A stretch of 64,000 nt of DNA from Vespa crabro (Eukaryota > Arthropoda > Insecta > Hymenoptera > Vespidae). Below are positions 39,827 through 53,746 of this stretch, piece after piece. Both the position numbers and the translations under genes were made by a program. The notes under the pieces were generated by a model. The model was not told the DNA's origin and searched no databases. It saw nothing but the letters and a program-made list of their open reading frames with translations. The stretch lies in the NCBI RefSeq assembly GCF_910589235.1, contig NC_060972.1, forward strand, positions 2,825,899 to 2,889,898. The letters run 5' to 3'. The first letter of the stretch is position 1; each line of letters opens with the position of its first letter.

Positions 39827-39871
<45 letters not shown>

Positions 39872-39968
39872 AAGGAAAAGGTGGGAGGGATGGAATACAG
39901 ATGAAAGGGGGGGATGGAGAGGGGGGAAAGAAATACGTTGAAAGAAAGACGAGAACGGATAAAGATAA

Positions 39969-39969
<1 letters not shown>

Positions 39970-40050
<81 letters not shown>
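39970..40050. repeat. (GA)n microsatellite, 81 bases
   Basis: The longest uninterrupted GA run in the window, about 800 bases upstream of the signal-peptide exon. With the runs at 39488, 39833, 40548 (as CT) and 40806 it makes a GA-rich cluster of the sort bound by GAGA-type factors in insects. Confidence 0.92.
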
Positions 40051-40052
<2 letters not shown>

Positions 40053-40318
40053 AATAGAAAGAAACAGATAGATAAACGCGTAAATGCCTGGATAGACAGA
40101 TGGATGATCAGATTGATAGATAAAATGAAGAAAGATAGAAAGAATAGGTTGATTATGAGACTAGATTAGAATCAAGATTCTCTGAGAATGATTCTATCAT
40201 CTACCCCTCTAAACCAAATCCCTCTTTTCCTCTCCATCCTTCTTTTATTTTCCGTCTTCTGTTTGCCTTCCTTCTATCTACTTTTCTCGGCTGACTGGTC
40301 ATAGACTTGGTACATAAT

Positions 40319-40367
<49 letters not shown>

Positions 40368-40541
40368 CATCATACATACAAACATACATAAATCGGGGTC
40401 CATAGCGCGCAAAGAGACTTCTTTCTGCAACGCCGACCCAGACTCGTGAGTCTCGTAGCCGCGTTATTTCCGAGCTGGAAATGTGAGGTTGAACAAGAGA
40501 GAGAGAAAGATAGAGATCCGGCTTTACGTATCCCAACTTCT

Positions 40542-40580
<39 letters not shown>

Positions 40581-40597
40581 TCTATATATTGCGTAGC

Positions 40598-40626
40598 CTC
40601 TTGTTCTTGTTCTTGTTCTTGTTCTT
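40598..40626. repeat. (CTTGTT)n hexanucleotide repeat
   Basis: Four to five units between a CT run and an exon-like segment. Confidence 0.8.
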
Positions 40627-40642
40627 TGTATTGCTCTCTTAC

Positions 40643-40748
40643 TTTCCATGGTGGCTGATCTTCGAAAAACTGTACTTCTTGTCCACCCGTTATATGTCGC
40701 ACCGACCGGTCTACTATATACGGGCCTGCGGGCCTTTTCGACGACGAA
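40643..40748 (-). other. Exon-like segment upstream of giant gene
   Basis: Minus-strand acceptor TTTTTTTTGCAG and donor GGAAA|GTAAGA bound 106 GC-rich bases. One frame reads 35 codons without a stop (SSSKRPAGPY..., ending DQPPWK), phase 2 in and phase 0 out. On the plus strand the same DNA also has an ATG in a CCATGG context (40648) with about 40 open codons. It could be an untranslated exon, an alternative first coding exon, or promoter DNA. I do not recognise the peptide. Confidence 0.25.
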
Positions 40749-40802
40749 CTGCAAAAAAAAGAAAAAAAAACAAAAAAGGAATGAATAAAAAAAGACAGAT
40801 AC

Positions 40803-40805
<3 letters not shown>

Positions 40806-40852
<47 letters not shown>

Positions 40853-40871
40853 GGAGAAAGAGAGAGAGAGA
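40806..40871. repeat. (GA)n microsatellite
   Basis: GA run with a GAAA and a GGGA interruption. Confidence 0.9.
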
Positions 40872-43612
40872 AACGATTATTTTTTTAGAAACCAAACTTC
40901 CACTTCGAAGTGGGATGATAAAAAATCAAACAAATGTTACAGGGAAATTTACTTTTGAATAACTAATCAAAATATTTCGTTTACCGTGCTTTCTTGTTTT
41001 TTTTTCCTTTTCCCATTCTCCCCGAGCTCCGAGGCCCAATCACTATCCCTCGTAGAGATTAAAGAAATTGTGTGAACTCTCTTGCTTTATCCTCAAGATT
41101 AAACTTATCTCTTTGATTTATTTTTATTAATATTCTTTTTCTTTCCCGTTTCTTTTTTTTCTTTTCTTTTCTTTTTTTTTTTTTCCTTTTCTTTTCTTTC
41201 GTTCGTTGCAACGAGTTCTCTTAAGATTTGCCAATTAGTAGTTTTGCATAAGATTAAGTTCAATTTATTTAATCATATTTTGTTTTTATATATGTATATA
41301 TATAACTCTCTCTCTCTCTCTATATATATATACTCTAGATATCCTTAGATCATTCTTATTCAATCAATTATCCTGTTTGTATGTCGTAAGTCAAGAGATT
41401 GATACATGTATAGCTAGATAAAATTTCAGTTGTCTCTATGGAAGCTTTTGACGCAATATATTTACAACACAGCTGTTCTTTCGCCGCGTGCGAAGAAGGA
41501 TAAAAGAAAAAAAAAAAGAAAAAATAACAAAGATAAAAAGAAAAAAAAATTTATGCAATGCCAAACATTATTGAATAATAAAATAATATAAAAATATATT
41601 GAAATAATGAATGTCTCTATCATTAATTACAATAAGAACATTCAGATATAGATCTGATATATTTTATCGAGTCTTGACCTACTATTATGGTGTTATACTT
41701 GATCTAATTCCATTCTCTTTACTGATACTACTATAATGTATTTACTGATCTTGACTCTCTCGATATATATATATATATATATATACATACGTACCTTCTT
41801 CATATCCTAAATTATAAATATTTATTTATATAAAGGTAATATAATTTTCAATTTTTCTCTATTGAAATGATTTATTTTAAAATTGTTTAATGAAAAGGAT
41901 CTAATTTGCCTAGATAATTGCTGATAAGAAGAAAAAGAAGAAGAAGAAGAAAAAAGAAAAGAAAGAAAGAACAAACAATATCCAATGATTACGTTTGCCA
42001 TTGCAAAAGTTGCATCTACATGGTATTGCACCTACGACATATCGTCCTTTGAATAATAACTGGAGAACAAAAAAAAAAAAAAAGAAAATAAATAAATAAA
42101 TAACATTTATTAATACTACGTTAATATCTAATACATTTTTATTCCTTAAATTGGTACATTTGTTTTTATTTTTTTTTATTTTCTTTTTTTTTTTTTTTTT
42201 GCTTTCTATAATATCGCGATAATGGAAATGATTTTCTTACTTAAATAAAACTCGGTTACGTACTACAGTAGACACCTGTTGTTTCAAACTCAATGAAGTT
42301 CGTACGTTAGGTGGGGGAGAGAAACCGTTCTGTATGGAAGCAAGTTGTGATTCCTCAGCAGTGGTTGGTACATACACAAGACGTAAAGGTAGAGAGAAGG
42401 AAGAGGTAAGGTATCATAGATAGATGTCGACCCGAGGACCTACATTCACCATCATCACAAGAGATGTCTGGAATGCCGTGGACACGTATGTACACATATA
42501 TACATACAGAATATATACCTATCTATATATATATATATATGCTACATATACATTGATACCTATATATGCACGTGTTCACTACTTAAAGAAGTATTTAACT
42601 CAAATACTAACGCGCCCATCTTCATTTTCTTAAGACTGTTCACTATCTTTTATTCGAAGCGTGTGTGACTTCAGCGACAGCTATGGACAAAATATGAACT
42701 ACGAATACAAGCGGGGAATGCTAATCCCCCCACCACCATGCGGTATATAAGTTTATACTGGTTATTCCCCTCTCACGCATTAATAACAATCGGTCTCGTG
42801 TGTTGGTTAGAATAAGTAGTGTTATTAGTAGAACTGAACTCATACTTTTCATTCATTTCATACGTATAGCTTTCTTTGATTATAGCCCGTGTCTCGCAAT
42901 GATTCGTGCTAGTAACAATGTTGATACGCATTTGTTTTAAACTATGATAAATGCATAGAAAATAAATAAATATTATTGACATATATAGAGTATATAAAAT
43001 CTAATGTAGACATTATTCCAAAATTTTTCTTCTTGTTAAAAATATTCAAAACAATATTTACAACATCAATAAGAACAGTAATTATTCTCAATAAATTTTG
43101 ATGAACAATCTCTTATTTTAAGGAGAAAGATTTAATTTACTTTAATAATTTAAAAAAAAAAAAAGAAAAAAGAAAGCTTTTATATTTATATACAAACTAT
43201 TTTCGAACAAAAACAAAATACCGATCCTTGATGTACGATTGTTTTCAAAGAAAATAAATCTTTTTCAAAAATCGATAGATTAAAACTTTTTTTTAGATTT
43301 AAAATGAAACTTAGTTTGTCAAAATCGGTCAAGAATTACGTCTGTTCTCCTTGATGGCGTAAACCATTGAAAAAGTAGGGGTAGTGAACAGCCTTAAGGT
43401 AATCGTGCCGGAGTACAGTCATCGACAGACTTAGTGCTTCTCGTTTTCGAATTCCATCGTTCAGAGATTCCATTGGAGAAAATAATCCTTTCCACATCCA
43501 AATTTTCTCCTAAATCTATCCTCCGTTTCCATTGGAGGGATATATATTAAGAGAGATTAATGAAAAAAGAAAAAAAGCAACGAACAAATAAACAAATAGA
43601 AAAAGAAACGAA

Positions 43613-43680
43613 TCATCATCGTCGTCATCATCATCATCATCATCATCATCAACATCATCGTCGTCGTTATTATCATCATC
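43613..43680. repeat. (ATC)n microsatellite
   Basis: ATC triplets with CGTCGTC interruptions. Opposite-strand open frames through it are repeat artefacts. Confidence 0.9.
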
Positions 43681-44876
43681 TTGAAAATAAAGAGTAAAGA
43701 TGGAAAGTGGTAGATTCCGTCGTTCTTAGTGAGACTAAATATGGTCGTCTCTAACTTAAGAAATGTAGGTCTCTCTCTCTCTCTCTCTCTTTCTCTCATT
43801 CACTCACTCTTTTACACAGGTAGAAATTCTGTGTAAAAATTTTACAAGATCGCTAACTCAAAATATTAATGACTAAGACGTTTGTAAAGTTCTTAAAAAA
43901 AAAAAAAAAAAAGAAAGAAAAAAAAAAGAAAAAAAGAAAAAAAAAGGAGGTAAAAATATTTTCAATTCAAATTTCCTACGTTTACATTTACTGGGAATAA
44001 ATAATTGTTAACATTTAACGAGAGAAAAAAAACATGTTTAGTAATGATCGAATTAATTAAAAATGATTACGGTCGAATGAGATTTTATTATACATTTGGA
44101 AATTAATTGCATTTGCTTTTTTTTTTTTTTTTTTAATGCGATATGTTTATAACGTTTCCGTATCTTTTTTATAATGAATAACATATGCTTGCAGCATTTT
44201 TATTATCTTATTTCATTAAAAATATTATCAGTAATAACGTAATGAATTCTTTTAATACGTCTATTTACGTACCTTTTTCATTTTCTGTTCCTTCTTTTTT
44301 TCCTTTCTTTCTTTTATAAACTCGTGACCCTTCAGCTTCGGAAGTTGTGGAGATAAAATTAAAATCGACGAATTTACAGGAGGCTCTTTAATTATAATAA
44401 ATGAAAACTTTAGAATTCGAATAATTATCAATTATACGATGATCTGAATGTGATTTTGATTATTATTTGTAATATATGTATTTAAAATCGATTTAATTGT
44501 TATTAAAACAATATTAAAATTTATCTTATATATAATACTAATTTATGTTCCAATATTGAAATAATATATATCTATAGATTTTTCAAAATACACTTTCATA
44601 ATTTGTGTGAAAATTATCTGATCTTTATTAGACATGATTTTTGCGAACAAAGAAATTTTGCTTCTCAAAACTTTGGAAACAATTTCGTGTACAAAAAAAG
44701 AAAAAAAAGAAAAAAAGAAAAGAACAAAATCTTTTTTCCTTGAAATGGGCATTTTTTTTTTTTAAATAAAATTGGACAAATATTCTTATCATGATAATTC
44801 ATGGCGTAACTTTGCAAACGCATACGAAGAGAATCCTCTTAATACTTAATACTTTTAAAGCACCATTGATTTCATC

Positions 44877-44923
44877 CAATGAACGAGTTCAGAAAGCTGA
44901 ACGTTCATCACGAGCGTTCATTG
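44877..44923. other. Nested inverted repeat
   Basis: CAATGAACG (44877-44885) is the exact reverse complement of CGTTCATTG (44915-44923). Between them GTTCAG (44887-44892) pairs with CTGAAC (44897-44902) around an AAAG loop. It could form a 6-bp hairpin inside a 9-bp outer stem. Function is unknown. Confidence 0.45.
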
Positions 44924-45130
44924 TATTCCGGAAGTATTTAAAAATAATAGATGTTTATCTAACAATAACGTTCGCCCATTAATTTTTACGCAAAAACAAA
45001 AAAAAAAACAAAATATATATATACATTGTAATAGGCTGTAATATTTAAAAAAATATTTCTCTCTTTTTTTTTTTTGACACGTCTGTTTTCATTTATTTAA
45101 AATCATATCATATCTTATAGTTTAAACTCT

Positions 45131-45131
45131 A

Positions 45132-45205
<74 letters not shown>
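45131..45205. repeat. (TTA)n microsatellite
   Basis: 75-base trinucleotide run. Confidence 0.92.
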
Positions 45206-45206
<1 letters not shown>

Positions 45207-45328
45207 TACAAGCATATGCAAGAAGACATACATTTTACTGATAATTTCTCGTTCGAAATATATTTGTGATAATATTTAAAAGTATATATAATTATAATTA
45301 TATATAATATATATATATATACACGTTA

Positions 45329-45366
<38 letters not shown>

Positions 45367-45498
45367 TGTAAAATTACGGGAAACCACTTACGACGACGTA
45401 CTTACAATAGCTTGTAATAAATTTTCGCTTATGTTCTTTTTTTTTTATGATATAGGGGAAGAATTATTTATATTTAATTAGAGATTATTATTTTTTTC

Positions 45499-45514
<16 letters not shown>

Positions 45515-45553
<39 letters not shown>
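45515..45553. repeat. (CT)n microsatellite
   Basis: CT run; another follows at 45597-45621. Confidence 0.9.
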
Positions 45554-45554
<1 letters not shown>

Positions 45555-46358
45555 AAAGGTATTAATTATATAAATAAGTTCTCACACATTTAAATTCTCT
45601 CTCTCTCTCTCTCTCTCTCGCTCTTTTTCTTTTTCTATTACTCTCTTCACGAAACGTACAAACAAGCACGAATGAAGATTTGCACAGTATTTTATTGACA
45701 AAAATATAAAATAATCAGTGAAAGTTGGATTCTCCTACATCATTTAAAAAAATTGAATAATGTAAGCGTATAAACAATAAAACGAAGTAAGTGTATATAC
45801 TGTTGTGTTAAGACCCCACACAAAAAGGGGGGGTAGGAGTTTTGAAAGGTAATCGATTATGCAACTTCTATATTGAATCAGGAAATCTGGTCTTTATTTC
45901 CAAAAATATCTCACCCACTTCTGGAACTCAGCCCAAAACTGCCTGTAAATACAAAATAAAACCTGTGAGAACTTCCCCCTGTGATCAATGATAATGAAAA
46001 TTTTACATTTCCGTCACACGATGATCTACACGAAACAATCCTTTCCCTTTCTTTCTCTCTCTTTCTTTTTTTTTTCTTTTTTTTTCTTTTTGACAAGACA
46101 AACTACTAATCTTTGTCAAATAATACATATTTTTACATTTTATAATTCTTGTCTTTCTATTTTCTTTTTCTTTTTTTCTTTCGTCTATTTTTGGTAATAC
46201 GATACGAATCTCTAATCACAACATATCACATTACATTGAGGAGAATTGTTAATTTTAAACAATAGATAATATATACTCATGAAGAAAATACAAAGGAAAT
46301 AATTATACTTGGTTCGCATAAATATGTTTATATCTTCGTTCGACGCTCATTAATCTTA

Positions 46359-46498
<140 letters not shown>

Positions 46499-47001
46499 TA
46501 AATTAATCTGAATGCCACACGCAAGATTATTTTCATTAAAAGTTTTTACGTTTTCTCCTAAATATTTACGTAGAATCTACGATCGTAATATTAATTGTTA
46601 CATAGGGTGTGTTGTACCTCGACCCAATTGCATCAGCACACGTTGATCAATCATGAGAAAATAATACATTCGGAATCATATGACGAGTCCCCTCTTTTTT
46701 AAAGAATCAGATTTATTTTTCAAATCAGCATAAAACTTAATACAATAAATAATATTACAAATAGTGTAATGCATTCGCGTAATAGAGTGTGTAGTAGTAT
46801 GCCTCCCGACGCAAATGGGTCTCTAAAATGTTTTATCCGCTATGAAAGAGATAGATTTTCACAGTATGCGCAGTTGTGTCCATTCAGGGTTGTCATTGTA
46901 AGCTTGTAAATACTTTGTTAACTAAAGTCAATAGTAAAGAAGAGAAAAAAGAAATATATATATAATATATATATATATTCACATACACACACACGTATAT
47001 A

Positions 47002-47036
<35 letters not shown>

Positions 47037-47576
47037 GTAGTAATAAAGACCACGATTAAAAGGTCAAACATTTTATTGTATATGTAGTATGCACCTGGGT
47101 TTATTTGGATATACAAAAATTCATACCATCTAAACTTTTGAATTTACATCTCCTGCGACAACGCTTGTGATTAAAATACCCCTTCCAATACCCAACTAAA
47201 CCTCTACTTAAACAAACAAGTTGTAATCGCGGTGATCGAAGCATCGATGAAAGACCGTCGACGACGGAATGAACTTTACAGGTAGAAAATGCTCGATTAG
47301 AGACGGACGAGATAAAAATCTTTAGAAGAAACTTAAAAATATTGACAATGATCAGAACTATGGTGCAATAAGTCCATGGATGCATTTGAATAATGCAAAA
47401 TCTTGACCTGTCACAATGATATGTAAAATGCAAGCACATCGTGCCTGTCGCTCTATAGTGATGATAGGTATTTTAAGTAATACCATTAACGTAATATGAA
47501 TACTAGTATAGTAAAAGTTATAACAGTCGAAAAATTAAGTTTTCGTAGAGTGATAGCGATAGTACTGCTTTTGGTA

Positions 47577-47577
<1 letters not shown>

Positions 47578-47630
<53 letters not shown>

Positions 47631-47770
47631 AGTAGTAATAGCAGCAGAGAGTAGCAGAGTTAAAACAGTAGTAATAGTAGCAGAGAAATAGCAATAGTAG
47701 TAGTAACAGTCGTAGTAGTAGTAGTAGTAGTAGTAGTGTAGTAGTAGTATAGTAGTAGTAGTAGTAATAT
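47578..47770. repeat. (TAG)n trinucleotide array, interrupted
   Basis: A clean TAG run at 47578-47633 and a second at 47710-47765, separated by AGTAGCAG-like variants. Diverged TAG/TGG units continue to about 47960. Confidence 0.9.
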
Positions 47771-48172
47771 AATAGTAATGATAATGGTAATGAGCGTAAT
47801 GGGTATATAGCGGTGAATGGTGGTGTTGCTAGTGTTTAGTGTTAGTTTTGTAGTGTGACTGGAATAATGTAGTGTGTTGGTAATAATGGGATGTGGTAAT
47901 GGCGTTGGAGTAGTGATAGTGTATGGGGTGTAATTGTTTAATGGCAGTAATAATAGTATTAAAATGGTATACTAATAGTATTCTTAGTACAATAGATAAT
48001 TATTCTTGTATACCTATTCTCATAATCTGCTATTATCAAATGAAATTAAGATGACAACCTCAGAATATTTTGGTAAATCACGTTTACATAAGCAATACAG
48101 TTCACCAACTCACTCTGTGTATACTCACACACCATGAGAGATCAGATGAGAGCTCCTTATTTTCACTTACTT

Positions 48173-48178
48173 TTTATT
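48173..48178 (-). terminator. Candidate polyadenylation signal of eIF4A
   Basis: AATAAA on the minus strand (TTTATT on plus), 47 bases after the eIF4A stop codon. It would give a very short 3' UTR. Further AATAAA-like hexamers occur downstream (for example near 47101 and 46731), so alternative ends are likely. Confidence 0.35.
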
Positions 48179-48224
48179 TTTTTTTTTTTTTCGTATTATA
48201 ATGATTTTTAGCCAATGGACGTGC

Positions 48225-48470
48225 TTAGATTAAATCAGCGACGTTCAATGGCATCTCATCTATGTGGGTGTTGTAGAATTGCTCTATATCTTTCAGAGTT
48301 CGCTTATCGTCCTCTGTAACGAAATTAACGGCTACTCCTTTACGGCCGAAACGACCACCGCGACCAATTCTGTAACAGGTTGAGAAGTTATAGCTTTGTA
48401 AATAAAAATTACTCTCTAAAAACGATAAAAACAACAAAGAAAAAAAAACTCCACTTATTGCTTTCTATTA

Positions 48471-48509
<39 letters not shown>

Positions 48510-48671
48510 AAAAAAAAAATTAAAAATGTAACTGCAAATCTTCTCATTATTTATCTGAAAGATAATTTTCATAGATGTATATCGATAGATAAGTTATCAT
48601 TAAACAAAGAGCGAGAATCGGTTATCGAGCGATTGCGTTTAAATAATAAGATAGTATAGAGTTTAATATAT

Positions 48672-48702
<31 letters not shown>

Positions 48703-50178
48703 TTAAATTATTAAATTGCATATTTCATTTGGGACATATAAAAATATTATAATATACGACGATAGAATATTATTTTTTACCTGTGAATGTAATTTTCTCT
48801 ATTGGAAGGTAAATCATAGTTGATTACAAGAGACACTTGTTGTACATCGATACCACGTGCCAATAAATCAGTTGTAATAAGAACACGAGATGAACCAGTT
48901 CGAAACTGTCTCATAATAAGATCTCTTTCTTTTTGATCCATATCTCCATGCATCGCAGAAACCGTGAAATCACGGTGATGCATATTATCCGTCAACCAAT
49001 CGACCTTACGCCGTGTGTTACAAAAGATAACAGCCTGAGTAATACTCAGTGTATCGTATAGATCACATAAGGTCTCCAATTTCCATTCTTCACGTTCAAC
49101 GAAAACGAAGAATTGTTTAATACCCTCCAACGTCAATTCTTCTTTCTTCACCAAGATTCGAACTGGATTTCGCATAAAACATTTGGATACATCCAATACG
49201 TCTGCTGGCATTGTAGCAGATAATAATATAACCTGGAAGAAAAAAAAAAAAAAAAAAAAGAAATGAATAATTTTTTTCTTGTTTTTTTTTCTTTTCTTTT
49301 TTTTTTTTTAAGCATAAATTTATAAATGTACACGCATCAAATATATACCCCAAGTATATGTGCGTTATCATTTTTAGATTATATATACTTTTGAGAAAGC
49401 ATTATATATATATATTTGTCATTTGGATGAGACACTGCGACATCATACGTGACATATGCAAGATTAGTAAAATGTTGGAAAATCATGTTACTTTTTGATA
49501 CGTATAGATATATATATATATATGAATTATTATAATTCATATTTTTGTATAGGGCGTTTTAATCATATTTGAAATGAAATTAATAATACCACGTTATTAT
49601 TCCTAATATTTAAGTTATATCAATGTAATAGAAAGATCTCAAAGAAGAAATGAAATGTATCAAAAATCTTTACGATGTACCCCTATCCAAGATACCACTA
49701 ATATAACGCACCTGTATTTTATAATACATTTATAAACTTGACTATAATAATGTATGGCTATACTGCAACTTTTCGTCTTGTATGATTTGTTGACTTGTCC
49801 AAAAGACATTTTCTAATAATTGAAATAAAGTCAACAATTAGAAGACTATATTTATATAACTCTGGTCTTGGTTGCGAACAACGTTTGAACGTACCTGCAC
49901 TTCTTGGGGTAATAACTTGAATACATCATGAATTTGATCTTTAAAACCACGCGAGAGCATCTCATCTGCTTCATCCAGAACAAACAGTTTAATGCTACCA
50001 GCCCTCAATGCTCGTCGACTGATCATATCATAAACTCTGCCTGGTGTACCGACGACTACATGGACGCCTTGATCCAATTTTCTCATATCTTCGCGTACAT
50101 TGGTGCCGCCAATACATGCGTGACATTCTGCATGCATAAAATCTCCCAAAGCGATAACAACTTTTTGAATCTATAGAA

Positions 50179-50213
<35 letters not shown>

Positions 50214-51305
50214 AAAAATAAATAACAATCATTACATATTGTTTTACATTATATTTTATATATAAAATATTTTTTCTTTTATTTATTCTTTTTCTTTATT
50301 AATTGAAAAAAAAAAAAATATATATATATATATATATATGCGAACTCACTTGTTGTGCAAGTTCTCGAGTTGGAGCCAATATCAATGCCTGACACTCTTT
50401 AATATTTGTATCGATTTGTTGAAGAATAGATATAGAGAACGTAGCAGTTTTTCCAGTTCCTATAGATCATAATTTAAAATTTTTTTCTTATTATTAACAA
50501 TCTGTTAATATAATCTTAAACAAATTTTTATACAACGAATATATATTTTACCTGACTGGGCTTGAGCAATAACATCGTGTCCCCTAATACATGGTAGGAT
50601 GGCACGTTGTTGTATAGCGGATGGTTTTTCAAAGCCATAAGCATAAATACCACGCAAAAGTTCTTCTTTAAGGTTCATTTCATCGAAATTGTCCACAACC
50701 TAATTAATATAGAATTATATAATGTATTTATAAATCTCTATAATGTTTTTTTTTTTTGTTTCCTTTTTACATAAAACAGCCTTATATGTACTGATTGTAG
50801 TACTTTTCTATATCCATTAATTTATATATAATACAATGATAAAACTTACAACTTCCCAGTTAGATTCAATGATCCCATCGGGCTCCATGCCTGGAGGCCC
50901 ATTATATGCAGGTGGTTCACTTTCGCTGGGTCCATTTTTGGAGTCTCCTGACCATTGTTCATCGTTCCTACAATTTAAATACAATTAACAGCTTGTAGAT
51001 ATAATAATGAACTATGATATAAGTCATGTTAACATCAATTGATATAATTATTATTGTCAGGATATAATTCAATAAGAGAAATCATTGTTGGTACTAAATA
51101 ATTGAAAAAAAAAAAGAAAAAAGAAAAGAAAAGAACGTATGTAGAAAACAAATGGTCAAATTAATCAAGTATTATCTAAGTAAATATATTTTGATACAAA
51201 TAACACATCTTATATATCAATAATATTTGATATTCTTAAAATATTCTCTCAATAACAAAGGCATAAAATTACAAAATGTTTCTCATATATATTTCCTCAA
51301 GAAAA

Positions 51306-51336
<31 letters not shown>

Positions 51337-52265
51337 AAAAAAGAGATATTGATTATGAAGTATCTGTAATACAAATTGAAAATGATCCATTTAAAAAGTG
51401 ATATATAATATATAATGTAAGAAAAGAAGAAAAAAAGAAAAAAAAGAATCTATATGCATTCCTAATTATAAAAAAAAGAAAAAAAAAAAAAAAAAAGAGC
51501 TGACCTACTGAGAATAAAGAAGACAATGTAATATGTAAATTCAATGTAATTTTTTAGAATATAAATGAAAAATCATATGTAAAAAAGAAAATGGAAAAGA
51601 AAAACAAATATTTGATGATCACTTGATGGCTGCTGCTGCACTGACAGTGACTCACGCGTACGTATGACTAAGGAATGGTCGACATTTTATCACAACTCAC
51701 GCAAACTCAAATCGTTTCATTTTTGTACTCAATGAATAACCTAAATCGAATAAATAATCGTATCCTTATCGTACGGCATTAGATCAAAATATAAATTTTC
51801 TTACGTAAAGCCGATAAAAAATTAATGAATAAAACTAATAATGAGTTTTGTACACGTCGTGCGGCACGCGGAAATTTTCTAAGAAAAATCACGACCATTC
51901 GGATATAACGAAAATTCGTCGATAGATATCCCATCGAATATTTATGTAGTTATACGAAACGATCGTATCGTATTTGGCATTAGAAGAACGAAATCGATGA
52001 ATAGGAAAAATACGAGTTAATATTGCAAACAATGTGACAAAAACGAATGCACGCCATGTTGTCAGTCTCGTGGCTCTCGTGCATTCGTCGTTTGCCGCAC
52101 TATTTTTCGTAAATGTAATCCGAACGAATGCCGTTCTATCGTCTATACCACGAGATCGACAATAATTCGTAATAAAGGAAGATTTTCTATGGTAGAAAAT
52201 TTCTTATGATTAACGCGATTATATATGAAAAATCGAACTTACCTTCGTTCAGATGTATGCGACAT
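48225..52265 (-). CDS. eIF4A: Eukaryotic initiation factor 4A, DEAD-box RNA helicase
   Basis: Coding exons are 52265-52243, 50967-50850, 50699-50552, 50459-50350, 50170-49895, 49232-48781 and 48369-48225, all with GT..AG introns; they sum to 423 codons plus TAA. This is the ATP-dependent helicase of the eIF4F complex, which unwinds mRNA 5' UTRs in the cytoplasm. All family motifs are visible: Q motif (F70 to Q77, GFEKPSAIQ), motif I AQSGTGKT (94-101), PTREL (126-130), TPGR (175-178), DEAD (199-202), SAT (230-232), ARGID (350-354) and HRIGRGGR (375-382), with the typical end PLNVADLI. About 45 N-terminal residues are Pro/Ser/Glu-rich, as in insect eIF4A. VDKNFDE-type motifs of eIF4A-III are absent (VVDNFDEM is present), supporting eIF4A-I/II type. 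The ATG at 52265 opens MSHTSERR. It looks intact. Confidence 0.96.
48479..48520. repeat. Poly-A tract in eIF4A intron
   Basis: Run of A (T on the gene strand) in the last eIF4A intron; a second one is at 48677-48702. Confidence 0.85.
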
Positions 52266-52420
52266 GTTCCACTCACGGTAGGTCGACGGAAAGGACGAGT
52301 TCCTATTGCGTCACAAGGAATATTCTTGTGAACGCCGCACAATGGCGCTGCGAACGGTTCAAAGAAAATTGACAAATTTTTACAATAACACCTAAACGTT
52401 TTAACACTTGTATTATGATC
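52266..52420 (-). promoter_or_regulatory. Presumed eIF4A 5' UTR and core promoter
   Basis: This is DNA directly upstream of the eIF4A ATG, richer in G and C than the flanks (CGCCGCACAATGGCGCTGCG near 52330-52350). No TATA box is evident at a clear distance. The position is inferred from the ATG; the transcription start is unknown. Confidence 0.35.
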
Positions 52421-53712
52421 TAAGTTTTTTTTCTAACTATTAATTTCCTTCTATTCCGTATGTATTTATTCTTCCGTGTCTCGATGATTTTTCATATTAT
52501 TTTTCTTCTACGGCGGACACTGCGCGCAGAGGGGAAGTTACGTCGATTACCCAGCGTACCTAGCGCCAATTTCGGAAGATGTCTGTTTGGTGCGAACAGT
52601 GAAACAAGATCATACAAATATGTATGTTTATTCTTTAAAAATTTTTTTTTCTTTTTTTTCCCTTCTTTTTTCTTTTTTTTTTTTTTCCCAATCAACTTTT
52701 ATCAATCAACGTTTCTATCAATTTAATATTATCCATTAATATTTGTCCGTGAGATAGGTTATTTGGTTAACTTTAGATTTGTCTTTTTCTTTTCTTTTTT
52801 TTCTTTTTTTTTTTTTTTTTTTTTTTTTAATTTTTACTTTCATACGACGACCGTCGCGCCTTAATATCAATTTAAATACAAGAATAACTAAATTACGATA
52901 CTGCAAATGTTATTTTCATTTTAATCGAATTCACAGTCTGTTTCTTCCAATTAATTTAAAAGGTAATCACGTTTATTAATATACGTTTATTAATATACGT
53001 CATTTAATATACGAAATAATCGAATTTTTAAAAAAAGTTTATAATAGTATATTATGTTTGAAATTATTTACTTTTGTTCATTTTAATGTTAACTAAAATT
53101 CTTTTTCTTTTATAACATTATATCATCTTTCAATTTAAAATATTTGATATATTAATTGTAACAATCGATGAATGAATATTTAAAAAGACATTCTTAATCT
53201 TAATTCTTTATTTATTTGTACATATTGGATTTTTGTTATATCACTTTGCAAAAGTATATAACATTTTCCTTCATGAATATCAAATATAATAATTAACAAT
53301 ATAATAATGATATATTTGATGATTTAACATTTGAAAATCTTTAACATCTTTTTATACAACCATTGAAATGAAAAAATACTTCCTCTCTTTCACACAACTT
53401 TAGGCAAACATCTATTGCACTGATATGGTAATTCGCTGTTACTTATACACACTTTATTGCAAGACTATATTATTTATAAAAATATGTCCAATTTTCCTAT
53501 GTATATGATTATATATACATATATATATGTATATATATATGTGTGTGTGTATGTGTGTGTACAATAATGTACATAAATCAAATTTTTGATATAAAATAGT
53601 TATAACACAATATAGAGTATTGTGAGTATTTAGATTTTTGCATTATGTACAAACACCTATCACATAGTCCTGCACATTCCATATTTTACATATTTTAAAT
53701 ATTTAGATTTAC

Positions 53713-53746
<34 letters not shown>

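Noticed and set aside
40370..40895. Long minus-strand frames with RERERE and SLSLSL runs
   Set aside because: Mostly translated GA/CT repeats; only the bounded segment 40643-40748 was kept as exon-like.
47101..47439. 112-codon minus-strand frame downstream of eIF4A
   Set aside because: No family resemblance, and the location fits a 3' UTR or flank; the length is modest for chance in this stretch.
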